From a virus, in the IMG/VR virus record IMGVR_UViG_3300050342_000003, positions 1 through 42,326 of that record: DNA of 42,326 nt; one strand, written 5' to 3'. Under the pieces are notes generated by a model. That model did no database searches. It was given only the letters and a program-made list of their open reading frames with translations, and was not told the DNA's origin. This document shows, piece by piece, positions 6,598 to 12,794 of the stretch. The number at the start of each line of letters is the position of its first letter. Positions within the stretch are counted from its first letter, which is position 1. The position numbers were made by a program, and so were the translations under genes.

Positions 6598-6913
6598 GGA
6601 AATTTCTGGTTTTGACGAAGAGAGAAAACCAATTAAGGAATTTTGGAGACCTAAAAATGTTGGAGACTCCTTTGAAGGCATTCTTAGAAAAGTTATACCT
6701 AATAGGGGAAAGTATAAAAACAGAAATATGTATCTTTTTGAAAACGAAAATGGAGAAATTATAGGAATTATGGGTAATACCGTCCTAGACAAAATCTTCA
6801 ACAAAAACCTCTCTATTTGTCTTAACAAAAAAGTTAAGATTGAGTATCACGGTGTAGGTCTAAACAAAAACAATGTTGAATATCAACTTTTTAAAGTTTT
6901 CGTTGAAGAATAA
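6587..6913 (+). CDS. Hypothetical protein, possible OB-fold, 108 aa
   Basis: Overlaps the previous gene by 11 bp. The pattern GDSFEGILRKV...MYLFENENGEIIGIMG...KVKIEYHG...YQLFKVFVEE gives five or so beta strands and looks like a small OB-fold, as in phage single-strand DNA-binding proteins. No signature confirms it, and it lacks the acidic tail of SSB. Position next to DNA-binding and replication genes fits. Confidence 0.6.
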   Translation: MAYKEISGFDEERKPIKEFWRPKNVGDSFEGILRKVIPNRGKYKNRNMYLFENENGEIIGIMGNTVLDKIFNKNLSICLNKKVKIEYHGVGLNKNNVEYQLFKVFVEE

Positions 6914-6948
6914 TCAATAGGTCAAAATTAAACATTAAAAATGAAAAA

Positions 6949-7320
6949 ATGTTAAAATCAAAAATTTTAATAATTTGGAAACCAACCCCCGAAAAAGAAA
7001 GAGAAGACGTTGTTTATGTAGATGTTACTCAAGATTTAATGAAAGAAAAAATTGTTTATGACTATTTGAGAAAATTCTACGAAGACGATATTCCTGATAA
7101 TGAATTTTTAAAAGAGTATGTAGTTAAGGAAATTAGAAATTTGGAGATAGTTTTTTTATGTGATTTATGTGGGAAAGAAGTCAAAACGCTAAAAAGAATA
7201 TCCCTTGCTTGCTCTGATTATGAAGTTTGTGAAAAATGTTTAGAAGAAATAATAAACAACGTCAACTTAATTAAAAAGGAAAACTTCAAATGGATAACCA
7301 ATATTCTTGGGAACAAATAG
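6949..7320 (+). CDS. Zinc-ribbon protein, 123 aa
   Basis: N-terminal half is unassigned; the C-terminal third has CDLCGKEV and CEKCLEEII, a four-Cys zinc ribbon with a fifth Cys between them. Preceded by an AGGTC element (6919-6923). The gene ends in TAG and overlaps the next gene by 31 bp. Role unknown; a nucleic-acid or host-protein binder is likely for this type. Confidence 0.68.
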   Translation: MLKSKILIIWKPTPEKEREDVVYVDVTQDLMKEKIVYDYLRKFYEDDIPDNEFLKEYVVKEIRNLEIVFLCDLCGKEVKTLKRISLACSDYEVCEKCLEEIINNVNLIKKENFKWITNILGNK

Positions 7321-7601
7321 AAGAAAGAGCAAAAAGAAAGGAGCAGCAAATTCAAAAACTCCATTATTCGAAGGAAAGACAAGTTATCAAAACATCAATT
7401 TTCAATCAAGCGCAAGAATGGGCTAGACTTCAAGCAGAGCTTGGTCTTCCTGACGATGAAATTGAAAGGCTCATCAAAAAATGGCTTAAAAAACTTTACT
7501 ACGAATACAAACTATGGGATGAAGAATTTGACGAACTTTACTTTCAAAACATCAAAGAAAAAAAAGAAAGGTCAGAATTAAAAAACAAAAATGAAAAATG
7601 A
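7290..7601 (+). CDS. Helical hypothetical protein, 103 aa
   Basis: Almost entirely charged helix (many Lys, Glu, Gln), with a conserved-looking centre AELGLPDDEIERLIKKWL. No known domain. It overlaps its neighbours on both sides (31 bp and ATGA), so it is translated with them. The AAGGTC element of the next gene (7567-7572) lies inside its last codons. Confidence 0.6.
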   Translation: MDNQYSWEQIEERAKRKEQQIQKLHYSKERQVIKTSIFNQAQEWARLQAELGLPDDEIERLIKKWLKKLYYEYKLWDEEFDELYFQNIKEKKERSELKNKNEK

Positions 7602-8041
7602 AAGATGAAAAATTCGAAAAAATCTATGACTTTATAGACGAAGTTATGGATGTCACTGATGATTTGATTGACAAATGGATACTCGATTGGGAAATTGCTG
7701 TTGATTACGAAGCCAGAGAAGAAGTTGAAAAAGAATATGGAATGCCTTGGTGGAAAGTTTTAAGCGGAGACGATGATTATAATCCAGAAAATAACGACGA
7801 AGAAAATGAAAAAATTGTTGAACTTAAAGATTGGAATGATAAGAATTTTAGGTATTTTAAGGTTGTTCCTTCTGAAAAATCTAAATTAGAATTAGGTCTT
7901 CCTAATGATTTTTACTACATCGTTATTGTTGATTTGAAAAGAAATAAGATATCTTGCGATTGTTTGGGTAATTTAACAAATGGTTATTGCAAACATATCC
8001 AAATGGTCGCAGAAAAATTAAAAATTAATTATCGAAAATGA
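7598..8041 (+). CDS. SWIM zinc-finger protein, 147 aa
   Basis: Acidic N-terminal 80 residues, then a C-terminal SWIM finger: C120, C122, C131 and H133 (CxC-x8-CxH). It resembles the SWIM protein at 3675-4109 only in that motif. The gene overlaps the Tas gene by ATGA, so both are made together; a nucleic-acid-binding partner of the Tas ribonucleoprotein is an attractive but untested idea. Confidence 0.72.
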   Translation: MKDEKFEKIYDFIDEVMDVTDDLIDKWILDWEIAVDYEAREEVEKEYGMPWWKVLSGDDDYNPENNDEENEKIVELKDWNDKNFRYFKVVPSEKSKLELGLPNDFYYIVIVDLKRNKISCDCLGNLTNGYCKHIQMVAEKLKINYRK

Positions 8042-8715
8042 AAAAGAAAATAGAAAAAGTTGAATGGACAGAAATTAGAAAAAGAGAAATCAAATATCTC
8101 ATAGGACACTATTACAGAATTCAAAAACACAGGATTGCTATGGGTAACCAAATTTTTGCCCTTAATCAACAGAAAAATCCTGATGCCCCCATTAATCATT
8201 TCTACAAGAGAATTTTGGGGATTGAAAAAGAGATAAAAAAATACCTGAAAAACAGCCTAAAAGGAGTTCCTATATGGGAAGAATGGTTGAAAAAAGTCAA
8301 GGGAATTGGTGAAGTTTTAGGATGTGCTCTAATTGCCTTAATTGATATTAAAAAAGCAAAACACCCCTCAAATATCTGGAGTTATTTTGGATTAGCGCCT
8401 AATCAAAAAAGAAAAAGGGGAGAAAGGGTAAATTATAATCCTTTGGCAAAGACAATTGCTTGGAAAATTGCCGATTGTTTTATCAAGTCGAAATCTCCGT
8501 ATAGAAAGGTTTATGAAGTAAGAAAAGCATACGAACAAGAAAAACATCCTGAATTTACAAAAGGACACATTGATATGAGGGCAAAAAGATATATGGTGAA
8601 AAGATTTCTTGTTGATTTATATGTCAAATGGAGAGAATTAGAAGGATTACCAGTATCAAAGCCTTATGTAGTTGATGTTTTAAAACATCAGATGGAAGAT
8701 ATGATTGTGGAATAA
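8038..8715 (+). CDS. tas: Tas protein: Nop/IS110-C-terminal-like, no nuclease
   Basis: 225 aa. Residues 1-75 are a basic helical region. Residues 83-121 hold the IS110/Nop-type helix-hairpin-helix and pocket motif: KVKGIGEVLG, then LIDIKKAKHPSNIWSYFGLAP. Residues 136-205 are the typical C-terminal helices (LAKTIAWKIADCFIK, RAKRYMVKRFLVDLY). There is no N-terminal DEDD domain, so it is not an IS110 transposase, and no HNH or RuvC domain. A 36-nt-period guide-like array begins 9 bp after the stop. Gene plus array match the TIGR-Tas family, in which a Nop-domain protein binds array-derived 36-nt RNAs to find DNA; without a nuclease, binding or silencing is the likely outcome. Remote homology was judged by eye. 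Confidence 0.82.
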   Translation: MKKKIEKVEWTEIRKREIKYLIGHYYRIQKHRIAMGNQIFALNQQKNPDAPINHFYKRILGIEKEIKKYLKNSLKGVPIWEEWLKKVKGIGEVLGCALIALIDIKKAKHPSNIWSYFGLAPNQKRKRGERVNYNPLAKTIAWKIADCFIKSKSPYRKVYEVRKAYEQEKHPEFTKGHIDMRAKRYMVKRFLVDLYVKWRELEGLPVSKPYVVDVLKHQMEDMIVE

Positions 8716-8723
8716 AATTTTTA

Positions 8724-8867
8724 GCCAAACGAAGGTAGAAAACCTTATCAAACAAGCGAGCCATTAATTTCAAGTAACCCTTAAGTAAATAGCGAGCCAA
8801 ATTTTACCAGAAACCCCGATGAGGTGAGCGAGCCAGAATTATATATCAACCCCAACCTTTCAAGCGA
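8724..8867 (+). ncRNA. TIGR-type guide RNA array, four 36-nt units
   Basis: Units start at 8724, 8760, 8796 and 8832, each exactly 36 nt: GCCA, spacer A (9), loop (9), spacer B (9), AGCGA. Edges between units read AGCGAGCCA three times (8755-8763, 8791-8799, 8827-8835). Loops read AGAAAACCT, AGTAACCCT, AGAAACCCC and ATCAACCCC. Spacer A: AACGAAGGT, TTAATTTCA, AATTTTACC, GAATTATAT. Spacer B: TATCAAACA, TAAGTAAAT, GATGAGGTG, AACCTTTCA. Loop and edge positions are conserved; spacers are not. The outer edges are kept only on the side facing the array. Probably co-transcribed with tas. Confidence 0.85.
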
Positions 8868-8923
8868 AAATTAAAAACCAATGTTAAAATTAAAAAAGTC
8901 GGCATTAAGGTCAATCCTTAAAA

Positions 8924-9376
8924 ATGAAAACCTCGCCGTCTAAAAAAGCCAAGATTTTGCTTATATTTTTGGCAGTCTTGGTCTTAACAACATCGATATG
9001 GCTTGTAAAAAATAATATCAAAAAAGTGAAAAGTTCATTAGTCCAGTTGTTTATTATAGAAAAACAGGATGAAAGTTATTATAGCGAATTGGCAGAGAAA
9101 TTGATAATGTGCGAAAGTTCGGATAATTGTCTGGCAATTGTCCCTTTTGATGGTGGGTCGGCAAGTCTCGGTTGTCTCCAATGGAAAATTGAAACATTTA
9201 GGGAATATGCCGAAAAATACGGAGTAATTGGAAAGAACGCAAGCTGGAATTATGTCGCTACCATTATATGGGACAAAAAAGTCAACAAATATCTAGCAAT
9301 TCAAATATTAAAAAATGAGCCAGAAAAAGCAAAACAATTATGGTATAACTGCTGGAAGAAAATCAATAAAAAATGA
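8924..9376 (+). CDS. Membrane-anchored lysozyme-like protein
   Basis: 150 aa with a basic N-terminus and one membrane helix (about 10-28), so the rest is probably outside the membrane. Residues 53-100 look like a lysozyme/transglycosylase fold: catalytic E64 in IMCESSDNC, then SASLGCLQWKIETFREYAEK. Four or five Cys could form disulfides. It would cut peptidoglycan glycan strands during entry or lysis. An AAGGTC element (8907-8912) sits within a TTAAGG/CCTTAA inverted repeat before the start. The next gene overlaps by ATGA. Confidence 0.7.
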   Translation: MKTSPSKKAKILLIFLAVLVLTTSIWLVKNNIKKVKSSLVQLFIIEKQDESYYSELAEKLIMCESSDNCLAIVPFDGGSASLGCLQWKIETFREYAEKYGVIGKNASWNYVATIIWDKKVNKYLAIQILKNEPEKAKQLWYNCWKKINKK

Positions 9377-9666
9377 ACAACCAAATCTACCAAACAAATG
9401 ATACCCCAGAAGCAGCTTATCTTGTTTCCTGTGGGTTTAACTATAAAGAGTTATCTTTTATTGACGACGAAATAATCACTTTTATTTTTGACGCAAATAA
9501 AGAACTTTTAGAAGAAGTTAAAAAATTCAAAGCAGGGAAAGCACTTGTTGAACCCACAAAATTTCTCTATAACTACAAGAAATTAATATCTGAAGTTATT
9601 TCTTTAAAGAAAAAATATAGATGGCAAAAACCAAAAATTTATCGTCCATTCAATTCTAAATGGTAA
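9373..9666 (+). CDS. DUF5659-like small protein, 97 aa
   Basis: The order YQTNDTPEAAYLVSCGFNYK, then ITFIFDANKELLEEVKKFKAG, then a helix with Tyr-Lys-Lys-Leu matches the DUF5659 family of small proteins found in CPR bacteria and phages (function unknown). The start overlaps the lysozyme-like gene by ATGA. Last gene of the rightward early operon before the GC-rich cassette. Confidence 0.65.
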   Translation: MNNQIYQTNDTPEAAYLVSCGFNYKELSFIDDEIITFIFDANKELLEEVKKFKAGKALVEPTKFLYNYKKLISEVISLKKKYRWQKPKIYRPFNSKW

Positions 9667-9684
9667 GAAATTAACATCAACCAT

Positions 9685-9712
9685 TTGACTTTTCAGAAAA
9701 CTTTAATAAAAT
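9685..9712 (+). promoter_or_regulatory. Probable promoter of the GC-rich cassette
   Basis: TTGACT, 16-base spacer, TAAAAT. It precedes the two genes with foreign composition, which also have their own terminator at 11326-11350. Confidence 0.6.
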
Positions 9713-9750
9713 TTTTTTCAAGAACCCTAAAATAGTAAGGAGATGAGAAA

Positions 9751-10662
9751 ATGCGGAAGGAAAAAATCATCTCGCAGTTGGCTGCGGAGTTAATCAATCT
9801 TGCGGACGAAATCGTTCCTCGTATCTCCCCTGTATCACTTAAGCAAGCAAAATATGGAAAGGGGGATGAGGAAGTTTTCGTCCTGCTTTTGAGCGACTTT
9901 CAAGTTGGTATCAAGACTTCGACTTACAACACCTCCGTATTCGAGGAGCGGTTCTCCCGCTTGACCCGTAACGTTCTCAAAGTTCTTGCTCTTCATCGTC
10001 GGTCCCACCCAGTCAAGAAGTTGGTTGTCTTTTTGCTGGGGGATTTGGTCCATAACGAGGAGGTGGCTCGCTTCCTGTCTATCGATGAGCTGGATGTAGT
10101 GGTCCACGAACAAGTCTTCCAATACGCCATCCCCGTCCTACAAGGCTTCTTCGTCGAGATGCTACGAAACTTCGAGAAAGTCGAGGTTTATTGCGTTCGT
10201 GGAAACCACGGCCAGTTCTCGAAGCTACACGCAACTACCACCAACATTGACGACATCATCTACCACTTCCTTCGTGCTTCGTTCTCCCGTGAGAAGCGTA
10301 TCAAGTTCCACATCGCAGAAACCTTCTATCAAATCGCTAAAGTCTATCGATGGAAGTTCCTCCTCGTTCACGGAGATACTATCCGAATGCACTATCAAAT
10401 CCCCTGGTATGGTATCACCACTCGAGTGATGCGCTGGCAAAACTCCATCGAAGATTTCGACTTCGCATGCATTGGTCACTTCCACTCCTTCTCCGTTCTT
10501 GATTGGGGAGGGAAAACCATCGTTATCAACGGAACCTTCCTTTCCGACGATGATTGGAGCAAGCAACGTCTCGGCCTAACATCTTCAGTGTGTCAGGTCC
10601 TTCTCGGAGTTCATCCAAAGCGTGGTATCTCCTTCATCCGCAAAATCTTTCTGACGAAATGA
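9751..10662 (+). CDS. Calcineurin-like metallophosphoesterase
   Basis: 303 aa with the metallophosphoesterase motif set: D49 in LLSDFQVG (Gln replaces the usual His of DxH), GD at 97-98, GNH at 151-153, HGD at 207-209 and GHFH at 242-245. Substrate unknown; relatives in phages act on DNA ends or nucleotides. The start has a canonical Shine-Dalgarno (TAAGGAG) 7-8 bases upstream, unlike nearly all other genes here. GC content and Arg codons (CGT, CGC, CGA) differ sharply from neighbours, pointing to recent transfer. Confidence 0.85.
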   Translation: MRKEKIISQLAAELINLADEIVPRISPVSLKQAKYGKGDEEVFVLLLSDFQVGIKTSTYNTSVFEERFSRLTRNVLKVLALHRRSHPVKKLVVFLLGDLVHNEEVARFLSIDELDVVVHEQVFQYAIPVLQGFFVEMLRNFEKVEVYCVRGNHGQFSKLHATTTNIDDIIYHFLRASFSREKRIKFHIAETFYQIAKVYRWKFLLVHGDTIRMHYQIPWYGITTRVMRWQNSIEDFDFACIGHFHSFSVLDWGGKTIVINGTFLSDDDWSKQRLGLTSSVCQVLLGVHPKRGISFIRKIFLTK

Positions 10663-10675
10663 AAGGAGGTGTGCT

Positions 10676-11326
10676 ATGTTCTCCCAAACTATCAAGCCTA
10701 TCTTCCGTATCAATAAGCGTCAGAAGCGCCGAAAGCAGTTTAAGGCTGCTCCTCCTATCAAGGCATATCAGTTCATCCCTCCACTTGTCCGCAGTTTCGT
10801 CTGTTCTGTCATCGTTGAAACTGAAAAAGAATACGCAGTTGGAGGGGGATGCCTTACTACAATCGGGCTTCTGACTGCCGCTCATAACCTTGAAGGTGAC
10901 ATCAAAAACATCTATGCTGACTTCTGCATCAACGAGTTCGTTGGTTTCACCATCCAGCTTCGAGAAGCAATCTGCTTTAAGGCTCTTGACCTTGCTGTCT
11001 TCGAAGCTCCGCAGCTAACCTTCCCAGGCTTAAAGCCAGCAAAGGTAATCATCGACAACGTCAATGAAATCAAGAAAATCATCTCCGAAAATCCCATCTA
11101 CTCCTTTGGATGTCCTCAAGGCATCTTTGGCTTGACCTGGGAAGCGCTTCCCGTGTATCTCGACAACAGCTGTATCTATACTATCGGGTTTGGCTGGTTC
11201 GGAGTTTCAGGGGGCCCCATCTTTGCAGTAATCGACAATGAGCCAATCGTTTTAGCAATCAACTCCGAGCTGGCTTTCCCGACAATGACTCTGCTTTCCA
11301 GGCTAATCAACCTGAAGGCATCGTAG
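10676..11326 (+). CDS. Trypsin-like serine protease
   Basis: 216 aa. The catalytic triad is visible: H70 in LLTAAHNL, D105 in ALDLAVFE and S178 in GVSGGPIF. A basic N-terminal 25 residues precede the domain; there is no signal peptide, so it should act in the cytoplasm or virion. Canonical Shine-Dalgarno AAAGGAGG lies at 10663-10669, one base after the stop of the phosphoesterase gene. It shares that gene's foreign composition and is followed by a strong terminator. Possible roles are cleavage of host proteins or processing; not decided. Confidence 0.82.
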   Translation: MFSQTIKPIFRINKRQKRRKQFKAAPPIKAYQFIPPLVRSFVCSVIVETEKEYAVGGGCLTTIGLLTAAHNLEGDIKNIYADFCINEFVGFTIQLREAICFKALDLAVFEAPQLTFPGLKPAKVIIDNVNEIKKIISENPIYSFGCPQGIFGLTWEALPVYLDNSCIYTIGFGWFGVSGGPIFAVIDNEPIVLAINSELAFPTMTLLSRLINLKAS

Positions 11327-11350
11327 GGGAGGCTCTGTCCTCCCCTTTTT
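11326..11350 (+). terminator. Rho-independent terminator
   Basis: GGGGAGG, 6-base loop, CCTCCCC, then TTTTT. It directly follows the protease stop codon and closes the GC-rich cassette. Confidence 0.92.
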
Positions 11351-11487
11351 CTGTTAATAACTTGTTAATTCAAGTTAAAAAATCCTTTTAAAATCTATAT
11401 TTTTTGAAAATGTCAAATTTTTAAAAAATTTTGAAAAACTTTTTAAAAATTTAAATAGGTCGGAAATTAATCAATTAAAAATGAAAA

Positions 11488-11694
11488 ATGAAAAATATTT
11501 GTAAGTTTTGTAAAAGTGAGTTTTCAACTGAAAAACCACAAAAAGACTTCATATGCTTTGAATGTTTATCAATGGGAGCAGACAAGGATTTATTCACATA
11601 TCTCAAAAATCGGGCAATGAGACTTATGGCAAAAATTGATTGGAAAATAGACGAAATTAAAGAAGTCGTAGATAATTTTCTAAAAAATGAATAA
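11488..11694 (+). CDS. Zinc-ribbon protein, 68 aa
   Basis: CKFCKSEF and CFECLSM form a compact four-Cys zinc ribbon in the first 30 residues; the rest is helical. ATG 11488 follows the AGGTCG element at 11457-11462 and an A-rich leader; the ATG at 11481 is in another frame and stops after 7 codons. It overlaps the Hjc-like gene by 8 bp, so it may assist that nuclease. Confidence 0.65.
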   Translation: MKNICKFCKSEFSTEKPQKDFICFECLSMGADKDLFTYLKNRAMRLMAKIDWKIDEIKEVVDNFLKNE

Positions 11695-12028
11695 GAAATA
11701 CATAAAAGGGAGAAACTTTGAATACCAAATTAACAAAATATTGAGTAAAAGTGGGTTTCAAACGATACGTTCTGCTGGTTCTCACGGATTATTCGATATT
11801 ATAGCCTTCAAAAAACTTGGTGACGAAATAATGACTATTTTCATACAAGCAAAATCATACAAAAAATCATCGAAATTAGATACTCGTAAAATTCTAGAAA
11901 ATATACTAAAAAAATTAAGTATTTTACCACAAGAAAATAACTTTTTCCATTCAAAAATTGGAAGGAAAATAAACGTTTTTTACTATGTTTTTAACCCTTA
12001 TACAATTTTTGCTGTTTTTGCCAAATAA
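11687..12028 (+). CDS. Hjc-like PD-(D/E)XK nuclease
   Basis: 113 aa close to archaeal-type Holliday-junction resolvases: GRNFEYQINKILSKSGF (E12), then RSAGSHGLFDIIAF with the metal-binding D37, then IFIQAKSYKK as the QxK site. It should cut branched DNA during recombination or before packaging. Last gene of the rightward block; it converges on the late operon across two hairpin structures. Confidence 0.78.
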   Translation: MNKKYIKGRNFEYQINKILSKSGFQTIRSAGSHGLFDIIAFKKLGDEIMTIFIQAKSYKKSSKLDTRKILENILKKLSILPQENNFFHSKIGRKINVFYYVFNPYTIFAVFAK

Positions 12029-12033
12029 ACCCC

Positions 12034-12107
12034 CTCTAAAATCGCGTGAGACAAAAGATTTTTTCTTGGAGGTATTGTAATACTAGCCCTTAAAAAATCT
12101 TTTGTCT
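12034..12107. terminator. Intergenic hairpin element 1
   Basis: A perfect 16-bp stem (12049-12064 with 12092-12107, AGACAAAAGATTTTTT and its complement) with a smaller inner hairpin around GTATTGTAATAC. The left arm and its flank CTCTAAAATC-N4-GAGACAAAAG recur at 41751-41780. Both lie after rightward genes facing leftward ones, so a bidirectional terminator or a structured RNA is likely. Confidence 0.6.
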
Positions 12108-12185
12108 GGTGGCAAAATTTCTAAACTTTTATGTTAAATCGAATGTAAAAACCCTATAAAAATCGAAGTTTTTTAAACCATTAAA

Positions 12186-12224
12186 AAACCCCCTGGAAGT
12201 TTTCTCCTCCAGGGGGTTTATTTT
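12186..12224. terminator. Bidirectional rho-independent terminator
   Basis: A perfect 12-bp stem, AAACCCCCTGGA (12186-12197) with TCCAGGGGGTTT (12208-12219), a 10-base loop, and T-runs on both strands. It separates the convergent early-right and late-left operons. Confidence 0.9.
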
Positions 12225-12240
12225 ATGATTAGTTAGGGGT

Positions 12241-12294
12241 TTACCTTGAAGCTTTTTTACCCCTTCTTGCGGAACTTCTTGCTCTTCTTGCCAT
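12241..12294 (-). CDS. Tiny basic peptide, 17 aa
   Basis: Frame MARRARSSARRGKKASR: 9 of 17 residues are Arg or Lys. An AGGTCG element (12315-12320) and AATTAAGAA leader precede the ATG even though they fall inside the end of the holin gene. It would be the last gene of the late operon. A protamine-like DNA-binding peptide is possible; the size makes the call uncertain. Confidence 0.4.
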   Translation of the reverse strand: MARRARSSARRGKKASR

Positions 12295-12301
12295 TTCTTA
12301 A

Positions 12302-12613
12302 TTACTTCTTAATTCGACCTAAAACTCCGTTATAAAGGCTTCTTTTGCCTAAATCCCAAAGTCCACTTGTATAAAGACCAATAAAAACACCAGAGGCAAA
12401 AGCCAATAAAGGATTTTCAATATAGCCGTAAAAATAAGACCAAAGAGCCAAACTAACTCCCCAAAAAACCGAAACTAATGGGGCATAATCATTAAAATTC
12501 TGTATTCTCTTACTTAAAATTCTTTTAACTACTTCTGTCATTCCCATAACTAAAAGGACAACGAAATGAAAACTTAAAAGTTGGTTTGCAGTTAATACCC
12601 AGCTTCCTTCCAT
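12302..12613 (-). CDS. Putative holin
   Basis: 103 aa with about three membrane segments (roughly 12-32, 45-65, 68-90) and a basic C-terminal tail (LGKRSLYNGVLGRIKK), the usual layout of a phage holin. It lies next to the lytic peptidase gene at the end of the late operon. AAGGTCG element at 12635-12641. Holin families are too diverse to name one. Confidence 0.65.
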   Translation of the reverse strand: MEGSWVLTANQLLSFHFVVLLVMGMTEVVKRILSKRIQNFNDYAPLVSVFWGVSLALWSYFYGYIENPLLAFASGVFIGLYTSGLWDLGKRSLYNGVLGRIKK

Positions 12614-12641
12614 TTTTTAGATTTTTTTAATCAACGACCTT

Positions 12642-12776
12642 TTAAAATTGAAAATCCATTTCGCTAAATTCTTCTTCTTCGCTTTCTCTTTCTTCTTCTA
12701 ATTCTTCTTCTTCAGTCTCAACGGGTTTTTCTTCAAGATTTACATCTTCTTCAAAAAGGTATTCTGTATCTACCAT
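12642..12776 (-). CDS. Highly acidic protein, 44 aa
   Basis: Frame MVDTEYLFEEDVNLEEKPVE followed by a run of Glu to the end FSEMDFQF; more than 40 percent acidic. It sits between the peptidase and holin genes with its own GGTCG element (12799-12803) and A-rich leader. Not recognised; a regulator of lysis timing or a DNA mimic is only a guess. Confidence 0.55.
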   Translation of the reverse strand: MVDTEYLFEEDVNLEEKPVETEEEELEEERESEEEEFSEMDFQF

Positions 12777-12794
12777 TTTTCTAAAATTTTTTAA

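Noticed and set aside
8038-8715. IS110-family insertion sequence
   Set aside because: The N-terminal DEDD catalytic domain is missing, the protein is only 225 aa, no element ends are seen, and a guide-like array follows.
8724-8867. CRISPR array
   Set aside because: The repeats are only 9 nt, there are two alternating conserved modules, the period is 36 nt with 9-nt spacers, and no cas gene is near.
9835-11097. Several long frames opposite or out of frame with the GC-rich cassette
   Set aside because: They overlap two clear enzymes with full active sites; high GC keeps antisense frames open.
11351-11480. Promoter for the zinc-ribbon and Hjc-like genes
   Set aside because: One is expected after the strong terminator, but no hexamer pair with normal spacing stands out in this A/T-rich stretch.
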